Origin: Miltoncostaea sp036826475
GTDB taxonomy: Bacteria > Actinomycetota > Thermoleophilia > Miltoncostaeales > Miltoncostaeaceae
Assembly (NCBI GenBank): GCA_036826475.1
Contig: DAISWG010000040.1
Location: forward strand, 1-36,253
Length of the DNA: 36,253 bases
Direction of reading: 5' to 3'
The notes beneath the pieces were generated by a model. The model was not told the origin of the DNA. It made no database searches and saw nothing but the letters and a program-made list of their open reading frames with translations. Positions 29,409 to 36,253 of the stretch are shown here, in pieces (position 1 is the first letter of the stretch; every line of letters starts with the position of its first letter). Made by a program: the position numbers and the translations under genes.

Positions 29409-30913
29409 GGCGCCCGCAGGAGGTACTTCTGGACCTTCCCGGTGGCGGTGCGGGGCAGGGCGTCGCGGATCTCGACCGACGTGGGCGCCTTGAAGTGGGC
29501 CATCCGGTCGCGGCAGAAGCCGATGAGCTCGCCCTCGTCGCAGGCGCCGCCGTCGTTCAGCAGCACGATCGCCTTCACCGTCTCGCCCCACCGGTCGTGG
29601 GGCACGCCGATCACCGCGCAGTCGGCCACGTCGGGGTGGGCGCGCAGGTGGTCCTCGACCTCGAGCGACGACACGTTCTCGCCGCCCGTGATGATCACGT
29701 CCTTCTTGCGGTCGGTGATCGTGACGTGATGCTCGTCGTCCACGACGGCGCCGTCGCCGGTGTGGAGCCACCCGTCGTCCAGGGCGAGGGCGGTCGCATC
29801 CGGGTCGTCCCAGTAGGCGCGCAGGATGTGGTTGGAGCGGGCCAGCAGCTCCCCGTGATCGTCGACGCGCACACGCACCCCGACGGTCGGGACCCCCTGG
29901 CGGGCCAGCCGGCCCGCGCGCTCGGCGGGCGGGAGGACGTCGTCCTCGGCCGGGCTGCGGTTCACGGTGAGCACCGGCGACGACTCGGTCAGGCCGTAGC
30001 CGTGCATGAACTCCCAGCCGAGCTCCTCCTGCACCCGCTGGATGGTGGAGCTGGGGGGCGCCGCGCCGCCCACGAACATCCTCAGGCGGCCGTGGCCGGG
30101 CGCGCCGCCCGGTGGGGTCCCCGCGGCCCTGGCGGCGGCCAGGACGGCGTCCGCGACGGCAGGCGCGCCGCAGGTGAAGGTGACGCCGTGGGTCGCGACG
30201 CGGGCCAGCACCTCGGCCCCCGCCGCGGCCCGCAGGATCACCTGCTTCGCCCCCATCGCCGCCAGCCCGTACGGCATCCCCCAGCCGTTGCAGTGGAAGA
30301 GCGGGAGGACCTGGAGGTACACGTCGCGCGGCGACACCCCGAGGTGCCAGCCGGTGGTGACCGCGTGGATCCACAGGGTGCGGTGCGTCAGCTCGACGCC
30401 CTTCGGCCGGGCGGTCGTGCCCGAGGTGTAGTTGATGGAGGCCGTGGCGTCCTCGACCGGCTCCCACGGGGCGGGCTCCCCGTCCGACTCCGCGAACAGC
30501 GCGGCGTCCTGGTCGCCGTCGAGCAGGAAGCGGTGCTCGGCCGTGACGTCGTCGAGGCCGGCGAGCTCCGGGTCGACGAGCAGCGCGCGCGCGCCCGAGT
30601 GCTCGACGATGTAGCGCACCTCGTCGGCATTCAGGCGGAAGTTGACCGGCACGATCACCCGGCCGAACGCGCTCACGCCGAGGAGCGCGATGACGAAGCG
30701 CGCCGAGTTGGGGCTCACGATTGCCACCCGCTCGCCGTGGGCGATGCCCAGCCGGTCGAGCTCCCGCGCCATGCCGACCGCCCGCCGACGCAGCCCCGCG
30801 TGCGTGACCTCCCCGAGCGAGGCCGGGCCGCCGGGCTCGTCGACCACCGCGACACGATCGCCGTGGAGGGCCGACCGGTCGAGGAAATCGACCAGCGTGA
30901 GCGGGACGTTCAC
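29342..30913 (-). CDS. Fatty-acid (medium/long-chain) acyl-CoA ligase
   Basis: 523 residues of the ANL adenylating superfamily. It activates a carboxylic acid to an acyl-AMP and then an acyl-CoA. Motifs are the P-loop YTSGTTARPKGVELTHR (about 168-184), GYGLTESSPV, DGWLHTGD, DRKKDVIITGGENV and the C-terminal PRTATGKVQKYLLR with the adenylation Lys. The overall pattern is FadD-like, with a fatty or aromatic acid as substrate; the chain length is not readable. The GTG start lies 18 bp from the divergent folP start. The 3' end overlaps hpt by 67 bp and encodes a low-complexity SSSSS tail. Its orientation breaks an otherwise co-directional housekeeping block. Confidence 0.92.
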   Translation of the reverse strand: MNVPLTLVDFLDRSALHGDRVAVVDEPGGPASLGEVTHAGLRRRAVGMARELDRLGIAHGERVAIVSPNSARFVIALLGVSAFGRVIVPVNFRLNADEVRYIVEHSGARALLVDPELAGLDDVTAEHRFLLDGDQDAALFAESDGEPAPWEPVEDATASINYTSGTTARPKGVELTHRTLWIHAVTTGWHLGVSPRDVYLQVLPLFHCNGWGMPYGLAAMGAKQVILRAAAGAEVLARVATHGVTFTCGAPAVADAVLAAARAAGTPPGGAPGHGRLRMFVGGAAPPSSTIQRVQEELGWEFMHGYGLTESSPVLTVNRSPAEDDVLPPAERAGRLARQGVPTVGVRVRVDDHGELLARSNHILRAYWDDPDATALALDDGWLHTGDGAVVDDEHHVTITDRKKDVIITGGENVSSLEVEDHLRAHPDVADCAVIGVPHDRWGETVKAIVLLNDGGACDEGELIGFCRDRMAHFKAPTSVEIRDALPRTATGKVQKYLLRAPYWEASATDPGRPGSSSSSTAM

Positions 30914-30918
30914 GCGCG

Positions 30919-30924
30919 TAGCCT
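30919..30924 (+). promoter_or_regulatory. Leaderless-type -10 box of folP (TAGCCT)
   Basis: TAGCCT sits 7 bases before the GTG at 30932. This decides the folP start, since no ribosome binding site is present. It lies within the 18-bp gap to the divergent ligase gene. Confidence 0.55.
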
Positions 30925-30931
30925 TTCACGC

Positions 30932-31756
30932 GTGACCGATCCGATGGAATGGCTCGACGCCCCCTGCGTCATGGGGATCCTGAACGTCACCAACGACTCC
31001 CTCTGGGCGGGCGCCGGGCCGATCGGGACGGGGGAGGCCGCCGCCCGGCTGCTGCGGATGCGCGCCGACGGCGCCGCGATCTGCGACGTGGGGGCCGAGA
31101 GCACCCGGCCCGGCTCCGACCCCGTCCCGCCGGACGAGCAGCTGCGCCGCCTGTCCGGGGTGCTCGACGCGATGCGCGGGGAGGCGGCGGGGGTCCCCGT
31201 CTCGGTGGACACCTCGTCGGCGCGGGTGGCGGAGGCGGCCCTCGACGCGGGGGCCGTCCTGGTCAACGACGTCACCGCCGGCCGCGGCGACCCGGAGCTG
31301 CTGCCCCTCGTGGGCGAGCGCGGCGCCGCCGTCTGCCTGGTCCACATGCGGGGCACCCCCCGCACGATGCAGTCCGACCCCCGGTACCGTGACGTCGTGG
31401 CCGAGGTACGCGATCACCTCGAGGAGCGCATGGACGCGGCGCAGGACGCCGGGGTGGGCCGCGGGCGCGTGATCCTCGACCCCGGGATCGGGTTCGGCAA
31501 GACGCTCGACCACAACCTGGCCCTGCTCGCGGGCGTTCCCCGGTTCGCCGACCTCGGGGCGCCGGTGCTGGTGGGGGCGTCGCGCAAGGGGATGATCGGC
31601 GTGCTGACGGGCCGCGACGTGCCGGAGCGCATGGCGGGGTCGCTCGGCGCCGGGCTGGCGGCCGTGGCGCGCGGGGCGGCGGTGCTGCGCGTGCACGACG
31701 TCCGCGAGACCGCCGACGCCCTCGCCGTGTGGCGCGCCGTGGAGGCGGCGCACTAG
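30932..31756 (+). CDS. folP: Dihydropteroate synthase
   Basis: 274 residues, TIM barrel. It condenses p-aminobenzoate with dihydropterin pyrophosphate in folate synthesis and is the sulfonamide target. Conserved parts are CVMGILNVTNDS (residues 12-23), CDVGAESTRPGS, SVDTSSARVAEAAL, NDVTAG, HMRGTPRTMQ, DPGIGFGKTLDHN and GASRKGMIG. Loop 1 is odd: the usual DSFSDGG reads DSLWAGAG. The GTG start is set by the -10 box 7 bases upstream. Its TAG stop overlaps the folB GTG by one base. First gene of folP-folB-folK. Confidence 0.93.
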   Translation: MTDPMEWLDAPCVMGILNVTNDSLWAGAGPIGTGEAAARLLRMRADGAAICDVGAESTRPGSDPVPPDEQLRRLSGVLDAMRGEAAGVPVSVDTSSARVAEAALDAGAVLVNDVTAGRGDPELLPLVGERGAAVCLVHMRGTPRTMQSDPRYRDVVAEVRDHLEERMDAAQDAGVGRGRVILDPGIGFGKTLDHNLALLAGVPRFADLGAPVLVGASRKGMIGVLTGRDVPERMAGSLGAGLAAVARGAAVLRVHDVRETADALAVWRAVEAAH

Positions 31757-32127
31757 TGCAGGCCGACGACGAGCTCACCGTCCGCATCCGGGGGCTGGAG
31801 GCGTTCGGGCGCCACGGCGTCCACGCGGCCGAGCAGGAGCTCGGCCAGCGGTTCGTGGTCGACATCGACATCCGCCTGTCGGACGCCCGCTCCGCCGACA
31901 CCGACGACCTCGCGCTGACCGTCGACTACGCGACGCTCGCGGCGGCGGTCGCGGACATCGTGGGGGGCGAGCCGGTCCGGCTGCTGGAGCGGCTCGCCAG
32001 CCTCATCGCCGACCGCGTGCTGTCGGAGCCCCGGGCCCGCTACGTCGAGGTCACCGTCCGCAAGCCGCACGTCGCGCTGCCGCAGGTGGTCACCGAGACG
32101 GCGGTCACGCTCACCCGGCACGCGTGA
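31756..32127 (+). CDS. folB: Dihydroneopterin aldolase
   Basis: 123 residues. It cleaves dihydroneopterin to 6-hydroxymethyl-dihydropterin in the folate pathway. The signature is complete: RIRGLEAFGRHGVHAAEQELGQRFVVDIDI in consecutive parts at the N-terminus (His and Glu of the pterin site), then VDYATLAAAVADIV, LLERLASLIAD (conserved Glu) and VTVRKPHVALP (catalytic Lys). The GTG start overlaps the folP TAG stop by one base, and its stop overlaps folK as GTGA. Confidence 0.94.
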   Translation: MQADDELTVRIRGLEAFGRHGVHAAEQELGQRFVVDIDIRLSDARSADTDDLALTVDYATLAAAVADIVGGEPVRLLERLASLIADRVLSEPRARYVEVTVRKPHVALPQVVTETAVTLTRHA

Positions 32128-32630
32128 GCCCCGCGCACCGGTACTGGGTGGGCCTGGGCGGCAACCTCGGCGACCCGGCGGCGACGATCCGCGCTGCGGT
32201 CGCCTGGCTGGACGTGCGGCACGGGGTGGAGGCGGTCAGCCGCCTGTGGGACACCTCGCCGCGCGACCTGGAGGACCAGCCGCCCTTCCGCAACGCCGCC
32301 GCGCGGGTGCGGTCGGCGCTCGCGCCCCCCGAGATGCTCGACGAGGCCAAGCGGCTGGAGGCCGAGCTCGGCCGCGACCCCGGCGGGGTGCGGTTCGGCC
32401 CCCGGGTCATCGACTGCGACCTGCTGCTCTGGGACGGCGGCGCCTTCGCCGACGACCGCCTCGAGATCCCGCATCCCCGCCTGCACGAGCGGCGCTTCGC
32501 CCTGCTCCCGCTCCTCGACCTCGACCCGCGCCTGACCCTGCCGGACGGCCGCCGCCTGGCCGACCTGGAGGCCGCCCTGGACCCGCGCGAGCAGCGGGCG
32601 GAGCCCATCGCCGACCTGGGACCCGCATGA
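32124..32630 (+). CDS. folK: 6-hydroxymethyl-dihydropterin pyrophosphokinase
   Basis: 168 residues. It transfers pyrophosphate from ATP to hydroxymethyl-dihydropterin, feeding FolP. Motifs are VGLGGNLGDP (residues 9-18), LWDTSP, QPPFRNAAARV, the RFGPRVIDCDLLLW box with the two metal-binding Asp residues, and IPHPRLHERRFALLPL. The GTG start overlaps the folB stop (GTGA). It ends the fol operon, and an independent promoter follows at 32677. A folE or ptps gene for the first step is not in the window. Confidence 0.94.
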   Translation: MSPAHRYWVGLGGNLGDPAATIRAAVAWLDVRHGVEAVSRLWDTSPRDLEDQPPFRNAAARVRSALAPPEMLDEAKRLEAELGRDPGGVRFGPRVIDCDLLLWDGGAFADDRLEIPHPRLHERRFALLPLLDLDPRLTLPDGRRLADLEAALDPREQRAEPIADLGPA

Positions 32631-32676
32631 CCGGGGGGGCGACCGCCACGCGCGATCCGCGGGATCCGGGTCACGC

Positions 32677-32682
32677 TATGAT
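32677..32682 (+). promoter_or_regulatory. -10 box of the DUF2469 gene (TATGAT)
   Basis: TATGAT lies 35 bases before the ATG at 32718, preceded by an inverted repeat GATCC-gcg-GGATC (32654-32666). AGGAG at 32703-32707 lies 10 bases before the start codon. It may also drive coaX and dus. Confidence 0.55.
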
Positions 32683-32717
32683 CGCGTGCCTCCGACGGCG
32701 CCAGGAGACGCGGCCGA

Positions 32718-33038
32718 ATGTCCCACACCGATGAGCTCGAGGAGTACGACGCCGAGCTCGAGCTGAGGCTCAAGCGCGAATACGCGGACGTCTTCCCCCT
32801 GTTCCGGTACTGCGTGCTGACGCAGGAGGCGACGTACCTCTGCAACCGCTTCGAGCGGGACTTCATGCCGCAGGCGTCCTACCCGTTCTTCCACATCACG
32901 ATGGAGGACGTCTGGGTGTGGGACAAGAACCGCCCCACGCGGATCATCCCGAAGGTCGAGATCTACACCACCCAGGACGTGACGGTGGAGATCCTGAAGA
33001 CCGAGGACGCGCCGGGGCCCGCCGAGGCGACCCGCTAG
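32718..33038 (+). CDS. DUF2469-like conserved actinobacterial protein
   Basis: 106 residues, soluble. DELEEYDAELELRLKREYADVF at the N-terminus (in consecutive parts), the aromatic-rich middle FRYCVLTQEATYLCNRFE, and DVWVWDKNRPTRIIPKVEIYTTQDVTVEIL match my memory of DUF2469, an actinobacterial family with no known function. The D/E-Y-E start and WVWD followed by RP..I are the clearest similarities. Two cysteines are present but no metal motif. It has its own promoter and ribosome binding site and precedes coaX by 18 bp. Its function is unknown; conservation among housekeeping genes suggests a core role. Confidence 0.8.
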   Translation: MSHTDELEEYDAELELRLKREYADVFPLFRYCVLTQEATYLCNRFERDFMPQASYPFFHITMEDVWVWDKNRPTRIIPKVEIYTTQDVTVEILKTEDAPGPAEATR

Positions 33039-33056
33039 TCGCCCGGGAGGCGGGCC

Positions 33057-33851
33057 GTGCTCCTGGCGATCGACGTCGGCAACACCCAGACCCAGGCGGG
33101 GGTCTACAGCGGTGAGGAGCTGCTGCACGAGTGGCGCCTGCGCACCGAGCGGCTGGCGACGGCCGACGAGCTCGCGGCCGACCACGACCAGATCCTGCGG
33201 TTGCGCGGCGGCAGCCTGGGCGAGCTGGACGAGATGGTGGTGGCGTCGGTGGTCCCGACCCTGTCGGCGGCGTACGCGTCGCTGTCGCTCAAATATCTGC
33301 GCCGCGAGGCGCTCGTGGTCGGCCCCGGGGTGCGCACCGGCGTGCCGCTGGCCATCGACAACCCGCGTGAGCTCGGCGCCGACCGCATCGTCAACGCGGT
33401 CGCGGCGCTCCGCCGCCACGGCGGCCCCTGCATCGTCGTCGATTTCGGCACCGCCACCACGTTCGACGCGGTCTCGTCCGCGGGCGAGTACCTGGGCGGT
33501 GCGATCGCCCCCGGCATCGAGACGTCGCTGGACGCGCTCGCGCGCCGCGCGGCCCGCCTCGTGAAGGTCGATCTGGTCGCGCCGGACCGGGCCATCGGCA
33601 AGTCGACGGTGGAGAGCATGCGATCGGGCATCGTCTTCGGGACGGCCGCCATGGTCGACGGCCTCTGCGCCCGCATGAAGGACGAGTTGGGCGCCGACAC
33701 GGTGGTGGTCGCGACGGGCGGCTTCTCCTCGCTCGTGTTCCCGCACTCGGAGCAGATCGACGAGGTCGACCCGCTGCTCACGCTGGAGGGGCTGCGCCTG
33801 GTGCACGAGCTCAACGTCCGCAAGCCCGCCCCCACCGGGGAGGCGCGGTGA
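33057..33851 (+). CDS. coaX: Type III pantothenate kinase
   Basis: 264 residues. It phosphorylates pantothenate in the first step of coenzyme A synthesis. It has the ASKHA fold: LLAIDVGNTQTQAGVY (phosphate-1 loop, residues 2-17), then VASVVPTL, ELGADRIVNAVAA (the GADR substrate motif), VVDFGTATTFD (phosphate-2 loop), YLGGAIAPGI and TGGFSSL near the C-terminus. The GTG start is supported by GGGAGG at 33045-33050, 6 bases upstream. Its stop overlaps the dus start (GTGA). The CoaX type is distinct from CoaA and is not feedback-inhibited by CoA. Confidence 0.94.
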   Translation: MLLAIDVGNTQTQAGVYSGEELLHEWRLRTERLATADELAADHDQILRLRGGSLGELDEMVVASVVPTLSAAYASLSLKYLRREALVVGPGVRTGVPLAIDNPRELGADRIVNAVAALRRHGGPCIVVDFGTATTFDAVSSAGEYLGGAIAPGIETSLDALARRAARLVKVDLVAPDRAIGKSTVESMRSGIVFGTAAMVDGLCARMKDELGADTVVVATGGFSSLVFPHSEQIDEVDPLLTLEGLRLVHELNVRKPAPTGEAR

Positions 33852-34900
33852 AGAAGCGCATGCAGGCCGTCCTCGCGGACCGTGGACGGCCCGTGGCCGC
33901 CGAGGTCGCGCCGCCACGGCCCACCCCGGTCGCCGAGCCGTGGGAGCTCGGCGACCTCCGCTTCGAGAACCGCCTGGTGCAGGCGCCCCTCGCCGGCATC
34001 GCCAACTGGGCCTTCCGCCGCCAGTCGCGCCGCCACGGCGCGGGGCTGACCGTGTCGGAGATGATCGCGAGCTTCGGCATCCGCTACGCCAACCGCAAGA
34101 CCCTGGGCATGCTCACGATCGCCCCCGGCGAGCACCCCGTCTCGGTGCAGATCTTCGGGGCCGACGCCGACGCGATGGCCGAGGCGGCCCGCGCGGTCGA
34201 GCAGGCCGGCGCCGACATGGTCGACGTCAACATGGGCTGCCCCGTCCCGAAGATCTGCAAGACGGGCGCGGGCGCCGCCCTGCTGCGCGACCCGGAGCAC
34301 GCCGCCGCGATCGTCGAGGCGATGGTCCGCGCGGTGGACATCCCCGTGACGGTGAAGATGCGCCGCGGCGTGACGCCCTCCGAGGCCCGTCCGGTCGAGT
34401 TCGCCAGGCGCTTCGAGCAGGCGGGCGCCGCCGCGCTCTGCGTGCACCCGCGCGCCGCCGCCGAGGAGTACGGCGGCACCGCCGACCACCGCGTCACCGC
34501 CGAGGTCGTCGCCGCGGTGGGGATCCCCGTCATCGCCAGCGGCGACGTCCACGGCGCCGACGACGCCCGCCGCGTGATGGAGCAGACGGGCTGCGCCGCG
34601 ATCGCCGTCGGCCGGGCCGCGCTCGGCAACCCCTGGGTCTTCGGCGACATCGTCCGCGGCGCGGACCGGCCGCGCCCGTCGCTGCCGGAGGTGGTGGACG
34701 AGCTGGCCGCGTTCGCCGCCGACGCCCGTCTCGCGCTGGGCGACCGGCGCGCGACCGGGTACCTCCGCAAGTTCTACCCCTGGTACCTGGCCGGGTATCC
34801 GATCCCCGCGACGGAGCTCTCGGCGCTGCTCACCATCCCCACGGCGGAGGGGGCGATCGCCCGGCTCCGCGAGCTCGCCGCGGCGCCTGCCGCGGCTTGA
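33848..34900 (+). CDS. dus: tRNA-dihydrouridine synthase
   Basis: 350 residues. An FMN enzyme that reduces uridines in tRNA D-loops. After a 35-residue N-terminal extension come LVQAPLAGIANWAFRR (FMN site), TVSEMIASFGIRY, VSVQIFGADADAM and VDVNMGCPVPKICKTGAGAALL with the catalytic Cys131. VTVKMRRG, HPRAAAEEYGG, VIASGDV and AIAVGRAALGNPWVF complete the barrel. The layout is DusB-like, and dusB sits beside lysS in Bacillus too. The GTG start overlaps the coaX stop (GTGA). GREA is transcribed from a separate promoter downstream. Confidence 0.92.
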   Translation: MKKRMQAVLADRGRPVAAEVAPPRPTPVAEPWELGDLRFENRLVQAPLAGIANWAFRRQSRRHGAGLTVSEMIASFGIRYANRKTLGMLTIAPGEHPVSVQIFGADADAMAEAARAVEQAGADMVDVNMGCPVPKICKTGAGAALLRDPEHAAAIVEAMVRAVDIPVTVKMRRGVTPSEARPVEFARRFEQAGAAALCVHPRAAAEEYGGTADHRVTAEVVAAVGIPVIASGDVHGADDARRVMEQTGCAAIAVGRAALGNPWVFGDIVRGADRPRPSLPEVVDELAAFAADARLALGDRRATGYLRKFYPWYLAGYPIPATELSALLTIPTAEGAIARLRELAAAPAAA

Positions 34901-34919
34901 TCCCCGGACAGCGCGTCGC

Positions 34920-34925
34920 TACCCT
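34920..34925 (+). promoter_or_regulatory. -10 box of greA-lysS (TACCCT)
   Basis: TACCCT starts 19 bases after the dus stop and lies 36 bases before the greA ATG. It predicts a leader of about 30 bases with a weak GAAGGG ribosome binding site. Confidence 0.45.
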
Positions 34926-34961
34926 GCCGGGCCGCCACGCGCCGAAACGAAGGGCCTGCAC

Positions 34962-35450
34962 ATGGACCGCGAAGTCATCCTGACCGAAGAGGGGTACGCG
35001 AAGCTCACGGAGGAGATCGAGTACCTGTCGACGACGAAGCGTCGCGAGGTCGCGGAGCGGATCAAGGAGGCGCGCGAGTTCGGCGACATCTCCGAGAACT
35101 CCGAGTACGACGACGCCAAGAACGAGCAGGCGCAGCTGGAGTACCGCATCCAGACGCTCGAGCAGAAGCTGCGCAACGCCCGCGTCGTCGACACCGAGCA
35201 CGTCTCCACCGAGACGGTCTCCATCGGGGCCCGGGTGACGCTCAAGGACACGAAGAGCAAGGCCACCCGCGAGTACTCCATCGTCGGGTCCGCCGAGGCC
35301 GACCCGCGCAACCACCGCCTCTCCAACGAGAGCCCGGTCGGGAAGGCCCTGCTCGGCAAGAAGAAGGGCGAGAAGGTCACGATCCCCGCCCCCCGCGGCG
35401 CGATCCACTACCAGATCGTCGACATCCAGGCGGGTGAGCACAGCGGCTGA
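34962..35450 (+). CDS. greA: Transcription elongation factor GreA
   Basis: 162 residues. It enters the RNA polymerase secondary channel and stimulates cleavage of backtracked RNA. The N-terminal coiled coil spans residues 8-75 with the acidic tip in GDISENSEYDDAK (Asp42, Glu45). The C-terminal FKBP-like domain has VSIGARVTLKD, YSIVGSAEADP, ISNESPVGKAL-like LSNESPVGKALLGKKKGE and a closing strand. All hallmarks are present. Its final 17 bases overlap the lysS start, giving translational coupling. Confidence 0.95.
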   Translation: MDREVILTEEGYAKLTEEIEYLSTTKRREVAERIKEAREFGDISENSEYDDAKNEQAQLEYRIQTLEQKLRNARVVDTEHVSTETVSIGARVTLKDTKSKATREYSIVGSAEADPRNHRLSNESPVGKALLGKKKGEKVTIPAPRGAIHYQIVDIQAGEHSG

Positions 35451-36253
35451 CGGCAGCCCGTCGGAGCACGGCCTCCCGGCGCTGGTCGCGGAGCGCCGGG
35501 CGAAGGCGGACGCCCTCCGCGACGCCGGCATCGACCCGTTCCCGCCCCGGTTCCCGGGGCGGACCGGTATCGCGGACGTGCGCCGGGCCAACGAGTCGCT
35601 GGAGGCGGGTGCGGAGTCGCGGGAGCCGGTGCGGCTGGCGGGCCGGCTGCTGGCGCGCCGGGGCCAGGGCAAGGTGGCGTTCCTTGACCTCGAGGACCGC
35701 GGCGGGCGGATCCAGGTGTGGGCGTCGATCGACCGCCTCGGCGAGGACGGGATGGCCGCGACCCTCGACCTCGACCTCGGGGACATCGTCCGGGTGGACC
35801 GGCCCGTCACGCGCACCCGCCGCGGCGAGCTCTCGGTGGCCGCGACCGGGATGACGCTGCTGGCCAAGGCGCTCCGTCCGCCGCCGGACAAGCACGCCGG
35901 CGTCCGCGACCGCGAGACCCGCTTCCGCCAGCGCTACCTCGACCTGATGTCCGACCCGGACGCCCGCGGCGCGTTCCTGACCCGCGCGAAGGCGATCGCG
36001 GCCGTGCGGCGCTTCCTCGACGAACGCGGGTTCGTGGAGGTCGAGACCCCGACGCTCCAGCCCATCTACGGCGGCGCCGCGGCCCGCCCCTTCGTGACCC
36101 ACCACAACCAGCTCGACCGGGATTTCTTCCTGCGGATCGCCACCGAGCTGTACCTCAAGCGGCTGATCGTCGGCGGTCTGGAGAAGGTCTACGAGCTGGG
36201 CAAGGACTTCCGCAACGAGGGCGTCAGCCACAAGCACAACCCCGAGTTCACGA
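35434..36253 (+). CDS. lysS: Lysyl-tRNA synthetase, class II (5' part)
   Basis: The first 273 codons are present, and the gene runs off the right edge. A GTG start inside the end of greA gives STADGSPSEHGLPALVAERR at the N-terminus. The OB-fold anticodon-binding domain follows (PVRLAGRLLARRGQGKVAFLDLED and beyond), with DLDLGDIVRVDRPVTRTRRGELSV. The class II core begins with RETRFRQRYLDLMSDP (motif 1 region), RRFLDERGFVEVETPTLQPIYGGAAARPF in parts, FLRIATELYLKRLIVGGLEKVYELGKDFRNEGVSHKHNPEF (motif 2) in parts. The GGAAARPF and IATELYLKRL patterns are lysine-specific. Confidence 0.95.
   Translation, partial: MSTAADGSPSEHGLPALVAERRAKADALRDAGIDPFPPRFPGRTGIADVRRANESLEAGAESREPVRLAGRLLARRGQGKVAFLDLEDRGGRIQVWASIDRLGEDGMAATLDLDLGDIVRVDRPVTRTRRGELSVAATGMTLLAKALRPPPDKHAGVRDRETRFRQRYLDLMSDPDARGAFLTRAKAIAAVRRFLDERGFVEVETPTLQPIYGGAAARPFVTHHNQLDRDFFLRIATELYLKRLIVGGLEKVYELGKDFRNEGVSHKHNPEFT

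Noticed and set aside
30915..30920. TACGCG as a -10 box for the acyl-CoA ligase
   Set aside because: It lacks the final T and lies one base from the GTG start, so the geometry does not work; this promoter remains unidentified.
28840..30931. A 974-codon plus-strand frame ending in folP
   Set aside because: Only the part from 30932 has folP homology; the rest is antisense to the acyl-CoA ligase or out of frame with hpt.
1..36253. tRNA, rRNA, CRISPR arrays, insertion sequences, prophage genes
   Set aside because: I saw no repeat-spacer pattern, transposase or integrase motif, rRNA segment or tRNA-like sequence ending in CCA with a T-loop.

Overview
This is a very GC-rich bacterial chromosome segment (by eye above 70% GC, third codon positions almost all G or C) with dense, short-spaced genes, frequent GTG starts and many four-base NTGA stop/start overlaps. 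The gene content (STAS regulator, DUF2469-type protein, HpnCDE-type hopanoid synthesis, cytochrome bd oxidase, GreA beside LysS) fits a high-GC actinobacterium. A deep lineage such as Thermoleophilia is my best guess; that is inference, because no rRNA gene is present. I see 43 protein genes, of which the first may be cut by the left edge and the last (lysS) is cut by the right edge. I see no tRNA, rRNA, CRISPR array, insertion sequence or prophage.

Layout. 1-3.3 kb: an anti-sigma-factor antagonist, an HTH protein, a CDF metal exporter with a 65-aa follower, an unknown protein and methylglyoxal synthase. 3.3-6.5 kb: acetyl-CoA synthetase, a bacterial PH-domain membrane protein and a small unknown. 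6.5-20.2 kb: one long minus-strand array. Read in its own direction it begins with an IspA-type prenyl synthase and the hopanoid operon hpnH-hpnG-hpnA-shc-hpnC-hpnD-hpnE, then a secreted propeller-like protein and a PAP2 phosphatase, and ends with cydA-cydB and a 66-aa membrane protein. 20.2-27 kb: a zinc alcohol dehydrogenase, a basic HTH/coiled-coil protein, argF-rhomboid-DUF2007-FIST, a diguanylate cyclase, a four-helix membrane protein and a second PAP2 protein. 27-36.3 kb: a thioredoxin-like lipoprotein, tilS and hpt; an acyl-CoA ligase in opposite orientation; folP-folB-folK; a DUF2469 gene; coaX-dus; greA-lysS. This last block is a rearranged version of the hpt-to-lysS housekeeping neighbourhood known from Bacillus.

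How the genes work together. The hopanoid genes give a complete route from farnesyl diphosphate (IspA) through presqualene diphosphate and hydroxysqualene to squalene (HpnD, HpnC, HpnE), to hopene (Shc), to adenosylhopane (HpnH) and to its depurinated ribosyl product (HpnG). HpnA is a reductase-like protein of unsettled role. All six junctions in that operon are four-base overlaps, and the hpnD/hpnE one reads CTGA, which points to a rare CTG start for hpnE.

Regulatory reading. Many genes have a TAnnnT -10 box only 6-9 bases before the start codon, which implies leaderless mRNAs. Other notable signals are a perfect 16-bp inverted repeat encoded in the last codons of the alcohol dehydrogenase, a nested inverted-repeat structure between mgsA and acs, an operator-like repeat over the metal exporter promoter, and a repeated ATCGATT motif around the promoter of the HTH/coiled-coil gene.
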